Source: Pseudomonas sp. GM18
GTDB taxonomy: Bacteria > Pseudomonadota > Gammaproteobacteria > Pseudomonadales > Pseudomonadaceae
Assembly: GCF_000282195.1 (NCBI RefSeq)
Contig: NZ_AKJT01000062.1
Span: 47,876-111,875 of the forward strand
Direction of reading: 5' to 3'
Length of the DNA stretch: 64,000 nt
Shown: one piece after another, positions 42,202 to 50,965 of the stretch
How positions within the stretch are numbered: the stretch's first letter is position 1
Layout of the letters: each line of letters begins with the position of its first letter
Notes under the pieces: generated by a model
Databases searched by the model: none
What the model saw: the letters and a program-made list of their open reading frames with translations, nothing else
Told to the model about the DNA's origin: nothing
Made by a program: the position numbers and the translations under genes

Positions 42202-42792
42202 TCAGATCAGCAGGCGCAGGATCTGCGGCATCATGGTCAAGGCCGCGAGGTTGTTGATCACCAGCATGTCGATCAGCTTGAGCACCATGAACGCCAGGAT
42301 CGGCGAGATATCCAGGCCGCCGAGGTTTGGCACAATCTTGCGGAACGGCGCCAGGGCCGGCTCGCAGATCTGATTCACCAGCTCGGCGCCGGGGTTGTGG
42401 CTGCCCGGTGCGACCCAGGACAGGATCACGCTGATGATCAGGGCATAGAAGAAGATATTCAGGAACAGCGCCGTTACGCCAATCAGCGACCAGATCAGCA
42501 ATTGCAGCGGGTTGCCGGTGGTGCCGAAGGTCAGCAGCAGGGTCAGGGCCATCAATGCCAGTTGCACGAGGATCGCCAGCACCAGCGAGGACATGTCCAG
42601 GCCGAACAGGCTCGGGATGATCCGGCGCAGTGGCTTGAGCAGTGGCTGGGTCGCTTTCACGGCGAACTGGCACAGCGGGTTGTAGAAGTTTGCGCGCACC
42701 AGTTGCAGCACGAAACGCAGCAGCACGATCAGCAGGTACAGACTGCCGAGGGTTTGCAGCACGTAAATCGCTGCAGTGTTCAATCCAATCAT
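42202..42792 (-). CDS. yggT: YggT family membrane protein
   Basis: A 196-residue protein with two YGGT repeats, each a hydrophobic pair plus a conserved loop (FYNPLCQFAVKATQPLLKPLRRIIP and NQICEPALAPFRKIVPNLGG, in part). The family is linked to osmotic tolerance and division-site organisation. Ten bases downstream of proC. Confidence 0.93.
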   Translation of the reverse strand: MIGLNTAAIYVLQTLGSLYLLIVLLRFVLQLVRANFYNPLCQFAVKATQPLLKPLRRIIPSLFGLDMSSLVLAILVQLALMALTLLLTFGTTGNPLQLLIWSLIGVTALFLNIFFYALIISVILSWVAPGSHNPGAELVNQICEPALAPFRKIVPNLGGLDISPILAFMVLKLIDMLVINNLAALTMMPQILRLLI

Positions 42793-42802
42793 GTAAGGCT
42801 CC

Positions 42803-43621
42803 TTATTTGCCCAGTTGTTCGGCCATCTCGGCCGAGCGGTACGCGGCGGCGCCGAGTGCTTTTTCCACCAGGGCTTCGAAACCGCCGGCCTGGAACGACT
42901 TGATCGCCGCTTCCGTGGTGCCCGCAGGCGAGGTCACGCGGCGACGCAGTTCAGCGGCGTCGACATCACTGGCGACCGCCATGTGTGCGGCGCCCAGCGC
43001 GGTTTGCAGGGTCAGTTGTGCAGCGGTTTCGGGTGGCAGGCCGAGCTTCACGCCGGCGGCGGTCATGGCTTCGATCAGCAGGAAGAAATACGCAGGGCCC
43101 GAGCCGGAAACGGCGGTGACCGCGTCCAGTTGCTGTTCTTCGTCCAGCCACAACGCGATGCCGACTGCCGACAGCAGCTCTTGCGCCTGCTGGCGTTGCT
43201 CGGCGCTCACTTTGGCCGTGGCGTACAAGCCGCTCACGCCCTGACGCACCAGAGCCGGGGTGTTGGGCATGCAGCGCACGATCGGCTGGGCGCCAAGCCA
43301 GTTGTTCATGCTGGCGCAGGTGATGCCGGCCGCAATCGACACCACCAGCTGATTCGGCTTGAGGCTTGGGCGAATGGCATCGCAAACGGCTTTCATCGCC
43401 TGTGGCTTGACCGCCAGCACGACCACGTCCACGCCCTGAATGGCTTCGGCGTTGTCGGCAAACATTTCGATGCCGTGTTCGGCGTGCACGCGGGCACGGG
43501 TTTCTTCACCCGGATCGCTGGCGCGGATCTGCGCGGCGTCCAGACCTTTGGCGCGCAGGCCGCCGATCAGGCTGGCGGCCATGTTGCCGGCTCCGATAAA
43601 GGCAATACGAGTCTTGCTCAT
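42803..43621 (-). CDS. proC: Pyrroline-5-carboxylate reductase
   Basis: A 272-residue NAD(P)H enzyme for the last step of proline synthesis. The Rossmann motif is FIGAGNMAASLIGGL and the signature region is AVSGSGPAYFFLLIEAM with TSPAGTTEAAI. Downstream of yggS by 34 bases, same strand. Confidence 0.97.
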   Translation of the reverse strand: MSKTRIAFIGAGNMAASLIGGLRAKGLDAAQIRASDPGEETRARVHAEHGIEMFADNAEAIQGVDVVVLAVKPQAMKAVCDAIRPSLKPNQLVVSIAAGITCASMNNWLGAQPIVRCMPNTPALVRQGVSGLYATAKVSAEQRQQAQELLSAVGIALWLDEEQQLDAVTAVSGSGPAYFFLLIEAMTAAGVKLGLPPETAAQLTLQTALGAAHMAVASDVDAAELRRRVTSPAGTTEAAIKSFQAGGFEALVEKALGAAAYRSAEMAEQLGK

Positions 43622-43655
43622 GTCAGGTCCTTATAGAGAGGTGAGTCAGCCATGT

Positions 43656-44354
43656 TCATGGTCGACTGTAATCGCGGGCGCCAAACAGGGCCGTACCGAT
43701 GCGGACCCAGGTGGCGCCCATGGCAATGGCTGACTCGAGGTCGTGGCTCATGCCCATGGAAAGTGTGTCGAGTGGCAGGTTCAGGCTGGCTTGCATGCTT
43801 TTGATTAAGTCGCGCACGGCAGCAAAGGCGGCGTCCTGGGCGGCGCGATCTTCAGTCGGCTCGGGAATCGCCATCAACCCGCGCAGTTTCAAACGCGGCA
43901 GCGCGCTGATGGCATTGGCCAGGGCGGGCAGGTCGGCCGGGGTGCAGCCGGATTTGCTGGCTTCACCGCTGACATTGACCTGGATGCAGATGTCCAAGGG
44001 TGGCAAATCGGCGGGACGTTGTTCGGACAGGCGTTGTGCGATTTTCAAACGATCCACGGAGTGCACCCAAGCGAAATGCTCGGCGATAGCACGAGTCTTG
44101 TTCGATTGAATGGGGCCGATGAAGTGCCAGATCAAGGGCAGGTCGGCCAATTCGAGCTGTTTGCCCAAGGCTTCCTGCAGGTAGTTTTCGCCAAAGTCGC
44201 GGATCCCGGCGGCATAGGCTTCACGCAGGGCCTCGGCGGGCTTGGTTTTGCTCACGGCCAGTAGCTGGATGCTGTGTTCGTCGCGCTGTGCGGCGAGGGC
44301 GGCAGCGTGGATGCGTGAACTAACCTGAGCAATGTTGTCTGCTATCGTGGACAT
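43656..44354 (-). CDS. yggS: PLP homeostasis protein YggS
   Basis: A 232-residue TIM-barrel PLP-binding protein. PLP Lys is in LLAVSKTKPAEAL, and the SMGMSHDLESAIAMGATWVRIG motif holds the phosphate site. The family balances free pyridoxal phosphate. First gene of the yggS-proC-yggT-yggU unit, divergent from pilT. Confidence 0.95.
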   Translation of the reverse strand: MSTIADNIAQVSSRIHAAALAAQRDEHSIQLLAVSKTKPAEALREAYAAGIRDFGENYLQEALGKQLELADLPLIWHFIGPIQSNKTRAIAEHFAWVHSVDRLKIAQRLSEQRPADLPPLDICIQVNVSGEASKSGCTPADLPALANAISALPRLKLRGLMAIPEPTEDRAAQDAAFAAVRDLIKSMQASLNLPLDTLSMGMSHDLESAIAMGATWVRIGTALFGARDYSRP

Positions 44355-44411
44355 TCAAGAGGCGCCAGCGGGTCTGAGGTTCGCGGCATTCTACTGGAAT
44401 TGAGGAGCGCT

Positions 44412-45446
44412 ATGGATATCACTGAGCTGCTGGCTTTCAGCGCCAAACAGGGCGCGTCCGACCTGCACCTGTCCGCCGGTCTGCCACCGATGATCCGCGT
44501 CGATGGCGATGTGCGACGCATCAACTTGCCGGCCCTGGACCACAAGGAGGTGCATGACCTGATCTACGACATCATGAACGACCTCCAGCGGGTCGACTTC
44601 GAGAAGCATCTTGAAACCGACTTCTCCTTCGAAGTGCCCGGCGTGGCACGTTTTCGGGTCAATGCCTTCAACCAGAATCGTGGCGCGGGCGCGGTATTCC
44701 GGACCATTCCATCGAAGGTCCTGAGCATGGAGGACCTGGGCATGGGGGAAGTGTTTCGCAAGATCACCGAATCCCCCCGAGGCCTGGTGCTGGTGACCGG
44801 CCCGACCGGTTCCGGCAAGTCCACCACGCTGGCGGCGATGATCGATTACCTGAACAACCATCGCCATCACCACATCCTTACCATCGAAGACCCCATCGAG
44901 TTCGTCCATGAATCGCGCAAATGCCTGATCAATCAACGTGAAGTCCATCGCGATACCCGCAGCTTCGCCACGGCCCTGCGCTCGGCCCTGCGTGAAGATC
45001 CGGACGTGATTCTGGTGGGGGAAATGCGTGATCTGGAGACTATTCGGCTGGCCCTGACCGCCGCCGAAACCGGTCACCTGGTATTCGGCACGCTGCACAC
45101 CACGTCGGCGGCGAAAACCATCGACCGGGTGGTGGACGTGTTTCCGGGCGACGAGAAATCGATGGTGCGCTCGATGCTCTCCGAGTCGTTGCTGGCGGTG
45201 GTGTCCCAGACATTGATCAAGAAACTCGGCGGCGGGCGGATTGCCGCCCACGAAATCATGCTCGGCACCTCGGCGATCCGTAACCTGATTCGCGAAGACA
45301 AGGTGGCGCAGATGTACTCGTCGATTCAGACGGGAGGGTCGCTGGGGATGCAGACGCTGGATATGTGCCTGAAGGAGCTGGTGGCCAAAGGCGTGATCAG
45401 TCGCGAGCATGCGCGGGAGAAGGCGCGGTCACCGGATAATTTCTGA
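44412..45446 (+). CDS. pilT: Type IV pilus retraction ATPase PilT
   Basis: A 344-residue hexameric ATPase that retracts type IV pili. Walker A is GPTGSGKSTTLAAMIDYL, the Asp box LTIEDPIEFVH, Walker B LVGEMRDLETI, and the C-terminal AIRNLIRE retraction motif is intact. The ATG at 44412 has GAGGAG upstream. The second retraction ATPase gene pilU, next to pilT in P. aeruginosa, is absent: a repeat and a convergent hydrolase gene follow instead. Confidence 0.97.
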   Translation: MDITELLAFSAKQGASDLHLSAGLPPMIRVDGDVRRINLPALDHKEVHDLIYDIMNDLQRVDFEKHLETDFSFEVPGVARFRVNAFNQNRGAGAVFRTIPSKVLSMEDLGMGEVFRKITESPRGLVLVTGPTGSGKSTTLAAMIDYLNNHRHHHILTIEDPIEFVHESRKCLINQREVHRDTRSFATALRSALREDPDVILVGEMRDLETIRLALTAAETGHLVFGTLHTTSAAKTIDRVVDVFPGDEKSMVRSMLSESLLAVVSQTLIKKLGGGRIAAHEIMLGTSAIRNLIREDKVAQMYSSIQTGGSLGMQTLDMCLKELVAKGVISREHAREKARSPDNF

Positions 45447-45455
45447 CAGGAAGTT

Positions 45456-45568
45456 GATCGTTCCCACGCTCTGCGTGGGAATGCCTCAATGGACGCTCCG
45501 CGTCCGCTTTGGCAGGGGGGACGCGGAGCGTCCCGGGCTGCGTTCCCACGCAGAGCGTGGGAACGATC
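45456..45568. repeat. Palindromic intergenic repeat, copy 5
   Basis: Starts GATCGTTCCCACGCTCTGCG and ends CGCAGAGCGTGGGAACGATC; the two 20-base ends are perfect inverse complements. Lies between convergent pilT and the C40 peptidase gene. Confidence 0.9.
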
Positions 45569-45577
45569 AGTGTCGGA

Positions 45578-46198
45578 TTAGCGCTGAACAACCCGCAATG
45601 CGTTCGGTTCTTTGGGCAGAACCCGCTTGGCAACCACGTAGTGGTTTTCCCAGTACGGTTTCTTCAGGGTGTCGATGGTCACCGATTTGCCACGGCGTGG
45701 CGCGTGGATGAAGCGGTCGTTGCCCAGGTAGATGGCAACGTGATTGACCCGACGGCTCTTGATGTTGAAGAAAATCAGGTCGCCTGGCTTCAGATCGTTG
45801 CGGTCGACTTTCTCGCCGTGACCGCTGGCCATGGCGTTGGAGGTACGTGGCAGGTCGAAGGTGGCGTCGTTGAACGCGTATTTCACCAGGCCGCTGCAAT
45901 CGAACCCTTTACTTGGGCTGCTGCCACCCCAACGATAAGGTGTGCCGAGGACGTTTACCGCACGGCTCAACACGTTGCTGCTTTCCTTGGTCGCCATCGG
46001 CGGGACCAGCTTGCCGTTGGCGCGGCTCAGTTGGGTGGAACGTTTTACTGTCTGTTGGTTTTTGCTCGAAGGAGCAGAAACATGGGATTTTGGGGTGTAA
46101 CCATTAACGTTCGGAAGACGTTGCTCACGATTGGTGGCGTGGGCGGCCAGGGGCAATAATAGGCAAATGGTTAGCCATGTCTTGAAAAATGGACGCAT
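45578..46198 (-). CDS. NlpC/P60 (C40) peptidoglycan hydrolase
   Basis: A 206-residue cell-wall peptidase. A signal peptide (FFKTWLTICLLLPLAAHA) and a Ser/Lys/Gln-rich linker of about 60 residues lead to the C40 domain. The catalytic Cys is in GFDCSGLV and the His in RVNHVAIYLG; FIHAPRRG carries the third polar residue. It probably cuts the D-Glu to diaminopimelate bond of stem peptides. The ATG at 46198 gives a clean signal peptide; a frame 44 codons longer is not plausible. Confidence 0.9.
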   Translation of the reverse strand: MRPFFKTWLTICLLLPLAAHATNREQRLPNVNGYTPKSHVSAPSSKNQQTVKRSTQLSRANGKLVPPMATKESSNVLSRAVNVLGTPYRWGGSSPSKGFDCSGLVKYAFNDATFDLPRTSNAMASGHGEKVDRNDLKPGDLIFFNIKSRRVNHVAIYLGNDRFIHAPRRGKSVTIDTLKKPYWENHYVVAKRVLPKEPNALRVVQR

Positions 46199-46448
46199 TA
46201 GGCAAGGCTCGTATGGGTTAGCGCGCAACTTTATAACAGCTTTTTTGTCCCTTCCGAGGCCGTTGGTCGATTCAACCTTGGGGTCAACGGAACCAAATAA
46301 GCGGCAATTTGGCGCAATTGTCGGACACAAGTCAGGTGTTACAAGGCTTTGACAGGACCCAAGGTAGCATTCGCCGTATGTCGGCTGCCTGTAAAAAAGT
46401 CACAAAGAATTCAAGAATATTTCTCTATCGCGTGATTCGAGGCCATCT

Positions 46449-46880
46449 ATGAACACCTATCGACAACCCGTTTCACAGCAAGATACGCACAGCAAAGTGA
46501 TCGGTTACCTGCTGTGGATTTTCGGTTTTACCGGGGCTCACCGCTTCTATTACGGCAGACCGGTGACCGGGACGATCTGGTTTTTGACCTTCGGCTTGCT
46601 GGGTATTGGCTGGCTGATCGACGTGTTCCTGATCCCGGCCATGGATCGTGAAGCGGACCTGCGCTTTACCGCCGGCCCCATCGAATACAACGTCGCGTGG
46701 ATTCTGCTGACCTTCCTTGGGGTGCTCGGTGTGCATCGGATGTATCAGGGGAAGTGGATCAGCGGATTGCTGTACCTGGTCACGGGCGGGTTGTTCTTTC
46801 TGGGGGTGTTGTATGACTTCTGGACGCTGAACGATCAGGTTTCGATTCGCAACGCGCAGAACAGAGGCGCCTTCCAGTGA
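46449..46880 (+). CDS. TM2-domain membrane protein
   Basis: A 143-residue protein with two TM2-like repeats, each with an aromatic/His turn between hydrophobic helices (FTGAHRFYYGRPVTG and VLGVHRMYQGKWISG). Function unknown. It is alone, divergent from the C40 gene across 250 bp that show no other gene, and ends at a short palindrome. Confidence 0.87.
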   Translation: MNTYRQPVSQQDTHSKVIGYLLWIFGFTGAHRFYYGRPVTGTIWFLTFGLLGIGWLIDVFLIPAMDREADLRFTAGPIEYNVAWILLTFLGVLGVHRMYQGKWISGLLYLVTGGLFFLGVLYDFWTLNDQVSIRNAQNRGAFQ

Positions 46881-46882
46881 GT

Positions 46883-46912
46883 TGTGGCGAGGGAGCAAGC
46901 TCCCTCGCCACA
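46883..46912. repeat. Short perfect palindromic repeat (GTGGCGAGGGAGC family)
   Basis: Perfect 14-bp stem TGTGGCGAGGGAGC / GCTCCCTCGCCACA with a 2-base loop, between convergent TM2 and pyrC' genes. The same element occurs at 63885. Confidence 0.85.
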
Positions 46913-46916
46913 GGTC

Positions 46917-48188
46917 TTACGCCTGGTGACTGATTCGCCCATCCACCAAGGTATAGCGCACCACACCCGGCAGGCTGTGGCCAATGAACGGGCAGTTTTC
47001 GCCCTTGGACAGCCAGGTTTCACCGGCCACGGTCGAGGCCGCCGGGTCGAACAGCACGATATCCGCCGCGCCACCCACCGCCAATTTACCCGCCGGCAAG
47101 CGCAACGCCTCGGCAGGGCCGGCGCTCAAGCGTGTGAGCAGGGTTGGCAGGTCGAGCAAACCGTCCTCCACCAAGGTCATCGCCAGCGGCAGCAGCAGTT
47201 CTACGCTGCTGATACCCGGCTCGGTCGCGCCGAACGGCGCCAGTTTGGCATCGCGCTCGTGGGGTTGGTGATGGCTGGAAATGGCGGATATCACACCGGA
47301 CTTCACTGCTGCCCGCAGGCCGTCGCGATCGGCGCGGGTGCGCAGCGGCGGCTGGACGTGATAGAGGCTGCTGAAGTCGATCAGCGCTTCGTCGGTGAGG
47401 ATCAACTGATACAGCGCCACGTCCGCCGTGACCTTCAGGCCGCGGGCCTGGGCCTGAGCGATCAGCGCCGCGCCACGCGCGCTGGTGAGTTGGCTGAAGT
47501 GCGCACGCACACCGCTTTGCTCGACCAGCAGCAGATCCCGGGCCAGGGCCACGGTTTCGGCGGTTTCTGGAATGCCCGGCAAGCCGAGGAAGCTCGCAGT
47601 CGGGCCTTCGTGCGCCAGGCCGCCTTCGGCCAGGTCGTGGTCCTGCGAGTTGAAAATCACCGTCAGGTCAAATGTCGCCGCATATTCCAGCGCCCGGCAC
47701 AGGGTGCGGGTGTTGCGGAAGCTCTCCAGACCATTGCCGAAGGCCACGCAACCGGCATCGCGCAAGGCGACCAGTTCGGCCAGCTGCTCGCCGTCCAGGC
47801 CTTTGCTCAGGGCGCCGATAGGGAACACTTTGGTGTTGCCGGCTTCGCGGGCGCGGTCGAGGATCAGTTCAGCCACGGCCGAGGTGTCCAGCACCGGTCT
47901 GGTTTTTGGTGGGCAGCACAGGCTGGTCACGCCACCGGCGGCGGCGGCGCGGGTTTCGCTGGCGATCGAGCCTTTGCGGCTGTAGCCCGGTTCGCGCAGG
48001 GCGACGTTCAGGTCAACCAGGCCCGGGGCGGCCACCAGGCCCTTGGCGTCGATGGTGTCGACGGCAACAAAACCGGCTGGAGCGGCGCCAAGGGCGACGA
48101 TCTTGCAGGCTTCAACGTGGATATCAGTCACTTGATCCAGGCCGCTGGCCGGATCGATAACGCGTGCGCCGAGAATGCTGAGCTTCAC
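46917..48188 (-). CDS. pyrC': Dihydroorotase-like protein PyrC' (non-catalytic)
   Basis: A 423-residue dihydroorotase homologue. Where active enzymes have the metal-binding HxH (DVHVHLREPG), this protein reads DLNVALREPG, so both histidines are gone. In P. putida and P. aeruginosa the equivalent PyrC' is inactive but needed to assemble the aspartate transcarbamoylase holoenzyme with PyrB. The start is GTG at 48188, overlapping the pyrB stop (GTGA). A true dihydroorotase must be encoded elsewhere. Confidence 0.93.
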   Translation of the reverse strand: MKLSILGARVIDPASGLDQVTDIHVEACKIVALGAAPAGFVAVDTIDAKGLVAAPGLVDLNVALREPGYSRKGSIASETRAAAAGGVTSLCCPPKTRPVLDTSAVAELILDRAREAGNTKVFPIGALSKGLDGEQLAELVALRDAGCVAFGNGLESFRNTRTLCRALEYAATFDLTVIFNSQDHDLAEGGLAHEGPTASFLGLPGIPETAETVALARDLLLVEQSGVRAHFSQLTSARGAALIAQAQARGLKVTADVALYQLILTDEALIDFSSLYHVQPPLRTRADRDGLRAAVKSGVISAISSHHQPHERDAKLAPFGATEPGISSVELLLPLAMTLVEDGLLDLPTLLTRLSAGPAEALRLPAGKLAVGGAADIVLFDPAASTVAGETWLSKGENCPFIGHSLPGVVRYTLVDGRISHQA

Positions 48189-49189
48189 TGGGCGTTCTCC
48201 TGCTCGAATTGGCGCTGGGCAGTCTGCCCGCTCATGGCCATGGACAGCACGGCCATACGAATCGCGATCCCGTAGGTCACCTGGTTGAGAATCACCGAGT
48301 GCGGACCGTCGGCCACTGCCGACTCAATCTCCACCCCACGGTTGATCGGCCCCGGGTGCATCACGATGGCATCGGGTTTGGCGCCGGCCAGGCGCGCGGT
48401 GGTCAGGCCGAACAGGCGGTAGAACTCGCCTTCGCTCGGCAGCAGGCCGCCGGTCATGCGTTCACGCTGCAGGCGCAGCATGATCACCACATCGACGTCT
48501 TTCAGGCCTTCGGTCATGTCGGTGTAGACCTTCACGCCGTACTGCTCGATGCCAATCGGCAGCAGGGTTTTCGGCGCGATCACGCGGATGTCCGGGCAGC
48601 CGAGGGTTTTCAGTGCCAGCATATTCGAGCGTGCCACCCGCGAGTGCAGGATGTCGCCGACGATGGCCACCGAGAGGTTTTCGAAGCCGCCCTTGTGCCG
48701 ACGAATGGTGAGCATGTCGAGCATGCCTTGGGTCGGGTGCGCGTGACGGCCGTCGCCACCGTTGATGATCGCCACTTGTGGGCAGACATGTTCGGCAATG
48801 AAGTGCGCCGCGCCGGAATCACCGTGGCGCACGACGAACATGTCGGCGGCCATGGCTTCGAGGTTGCGCAGGGTGTCGAGCAGGGTTTCGCCCTTACTCG
48901 CCGACGACGTGGATACGTTCAGGGTAATCACGTCGGCCGACAGCCGCTGGGCCGCCAGTTCGAAGGTGGTGCGTGTGCGGGTGGAGTTCTCGAAGAACAC
49001 GTTGCACACGGTCTTGCCGCGCAGCAACGGGACTTTCTTCACCGCCCGGGCGCCGACTTCGAGGAACGAGTCGGCGGTGTCGAGGATTTCCGTCAGCAGC
49101 TCGCGGCGCAAACCGTCGAGCGAGAGGAAGTGGCGCAGCTGGCCCTGATCATTGAGCTGCAGCGGGCGCTTGGTTTCTAGAGGCGTCAT
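48185..49189 (-). CDS. pyrB: Aspartate carbamoyltransferase
   Basis: A 334-residue catalytic subunit for the second step of pyrimidine synthesis. Carbamoyl-phosphate motif is FENSTRTRTTFELAAQ; HPGPINRGVEI is near the C-terminus. It has the short N-terminal extension seen in pseudomonad ATCases, which carries nucleotide control. The ATG at 49189 gives the known length. Order pyrR-pyrB-pyrC'. Confidence 0.97.
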   Translation of the reverse strand: MTPLETKRPLQLNDQGQLRHFLSLDGLRRELLTEILDTADSFLEVGARAVKKVPLLRGKTVCNVFFENSTRTRTTFELAAQRLSADVITLNVSTSSASKGETLLDTLRNLEAMAADMFVVRHGDSGAAHFIAEHVCPQVAIINGGDGRHAHPTQGMLDMLTIRRHKGGFENLSVAIVGDILHSRVARSNMLALKTLGCPDIRVIAPKTLLPIGIEQYGVKVYTDMTEGLKDVDVVIMLRLQRERMTGGLLPSEGEFYRLFGLTTARLAGAKPDAIVMHPGPINRGVEIESAVADGPHSVILNQVTYGIAIRMAVLSMAMSGQTAQRQFEQENAQ

Positions 49190-49216
49190 CGCGAGGGGGA
49201 CTCTCAATAGGGCGAA

Positions 49217-49720
49217 TTAAAGGGCGAGGTCTTGAAGTTCAAGCTTGAGTTCCGGACCGGACAGCTTCACCCGTTCATGGGCTGCCAGCGCCAGGGTCGC
49301 GCCGACCACGTTCGGGCGGATCGGCAACTCACCGGCGTCCAGGTCCAGCAGGCACACCAGCGTCACGCTGGCCGGGCGGCCATAGTCGAAGAGTTCGTTC
49401 ATTGCGGCGCGGATGGTGCGGCCACTCATCAGCACGTCGTCGATCAGCACCAGGTGCTGGCCTTCGATCTCGAACGGCAGCGCCGAAGGGCGGACTTGTG
49501 GGTGCAGGCCGCTCTGGCTGAAGTCGTCGCGGTAGAAGGACACATCGAGGGTGCCCAGCGGCGCGTCGCTGCCCAGCTCATTGAGCAACGCCTGAGCGAC
49601 CCAGATGCCACCGGTGCGAATGCCGATGTAACGCGGTTCGCTGATGCCACGGTGTTCCAGATAAGCCTTGAGACGGATCGCCATCTGGCTGATCAGTTCG
49701 GCGGGATTAGGCAGGCTCAT
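49217..49720 (-). CDS. pyrR: Pyrimidine regulatory protein PyrR
   Basis: A 167-residue phosphoribosyltransferase-fold protein with the PRPP motif LVLIDDVLMSGRTIR. In Bacillus PyrR binds pyr mRNA, with uracil phosphoribosyltransferase side activity; in pseudomonads its regulatory role is less clear. It lies 27 bases before pyrB, same strand, and follows ruvX after a 99-bp gap. Confidence 0.94.
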   Translation of the reverse strand: MSLPNPAELISQMAIRLKAYLEHRGISEPRYIGIRTGGIWVAQALLNELGSDAPLGTLDVSFYRDDFSQSGLHPQVRPSALPFEIEGQHLVLIDDVLMSGRTIRAAMNELFDYGRPASVTLVCLLDLDAGELPIRPNVVGATLALAAHERVKLSGPELKLELQDLAL

Positions 49721-49819
49721 GGTTTGCTCCTTCTTGGTCCCGAGCCCTGCTTTGTGGGTGTAGCGTTTGGGTGGGGCTCGGGTTGTAGCTAAGGGAGCCG
49801 CCGTAGCGACTCTTCAGAA

Positions 49820-50266
49820 TCAGGGGTTTGAGGATTCGAACAGTGCAGTGTTTTCGTCGAGCCAGCCTTGCAACAACAGGGCGGCGGCGATGGCATCGAC
49901 CGGGTTGTCGCGGTAACTGCCTTTCTGCCCGCCTCGGACCAGGCGTTCACCCTTGGCCTCGAAGGTGGTCAGGCGCTCGTCGTGAGTATAGAAGGGCAGG
50001 TTGTAGCGGCCGTTCAGGCGGCGGGCGAACTTTTCGGCCCGCAGGCACATGTCGCTGGGTGTGCCGTCCATGTTCAGCGGCAGGCCGACTACCACAGCGT
50101 CGGGTTTCCACTCCTTGATCAGGGCTTCGACCTGATTCCAGTCGGGAATGCCGTTTTGTGCCTTCAAGGTGCACAGCTCGCGGGCCTGGCCGGTAATGAC
50201 CTGGCCGACCGCCACGCCGATCTGCTTGGTGCCGTAGTCGAAACCCAGAATCAGCCGCAGGGCCAT
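49820..50266 (-). CDS. ruvX: Holliday junction resolvase-like RuvX (YqgF)
   Basis: A 148-residue RNase H-fold protein. GFDYGTKQIGVAVGQ carries the first Asp and VVGLPLNMDGTPSDM the next motif; DERLTTFEAKG and DAIAAALLLQGW complete the fold. The family acts in pre-16S rRNA 5' end processing. It starts at the last base of the algH stop (1-base overlap). Confidence 0.94.
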   Translation of the reverse strand: MALRLILGFDYGTKQIGVAVGQVITGQARELCTLKAQNGIPDWNQVEALIKEWKPDAVVVGLPLNMDGTPSDMCLRAEKFARRLNGRYNLPFYTHDERLTTFEAKGERLVRGGQKGSYRDNPVDAIAAALLLQGWLDENTALFESSNP

Positions 50267-50838
50267 CAGGCGTGCCCCGCCTGGCTGGTGAGCAGGCTGA
50301 GGTTGATTCCCAGGTGCTTGGCCGCCGCTTCGAGGCGCAACTCGCTGCTGGTGTTGAACAGGATGTCGGCGTCGAACGGGCAGGTCAGCCAGGCGTTGTC
50401 CGCCAGTTCAGCTTCCAGTTGCCCGGCTTCCCAACCGGCATAGCCGAGGGTGATCACACTTTTCGCCGGGCCGACGCCGTCGGCGATGGCGAACAGCACG
50501 TCCTGGGAGGTCGACAGCGACAACTCGCCTTCCAGATCAACGGTGGCCTGGTAGGTTTTTCCCGAGGGGTGCAGGACAAAGCCGCGATCGGTTTGCACCG
50601 GGCCGCCGATAAAGATCGGCACGTGCTGACAGAGCACTGGCGGTTCGATATCGGGGCGCAATTGCTCGAGGATATCGGCCAGGTTCAGATCCTGCGGACG
50701 GTTGACCACCAGCCCCATGGCACCATTGGCCGTGTGCTCGACGATGTAGGTCAAGGTGTGCGCAAAGTTCGGGTCGGCCATGTGAGGCATGGCGATCAGG
50801 AAGTGATGCTTGAGGTAGCTGGGGCTGACGTTCTTCAT
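50266..50838 (-). CDS. algH: YqgE/AlgH family protein
   Basis: A 190-residue AlgH with family segments YLKHHFLIAMPHMADPNFA, GAMGLVVNRP, FIGGPVQTDRGFVLH and VITLGYAGWEAGQLE. The name comes from an effect on alginate in P. aeruginosa; biochemical function is unresolved. The ATG at 50838 fits the family; a start 12 codons upstream does not. Coupled to ruvX. Confidence 0.94.
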   Translation of the reverse strand: MKNVSPSYLKHHFLIAMPHMADPNFAHTLTYIVEHTANGAMGLVVNRPQDLNLADILEQLRPDIEPPVLCQHVPIFIGGPVQTDRGFVLHPSGKTYQATVDLEGELSLSTSQDVLFAIADGVGPAKSVITLGYAGWEAGQLEAELADNAWLTCPFDADILFNTSSELRLEAAAKHLGINLSLLTSQAGHA

Positions 50839-50965
50839 GAGCGCTAGTGTGGCGTTGGAGGGGCGAACTGACAAGCTGAGGATGCACAGGAAATGCCTGT
50901 GCAGGTGTCTTTTTAATCCGGGCTTGCCTGCGAAGGCGTCGGTTCAATCACTGCAAATCTTCCGG

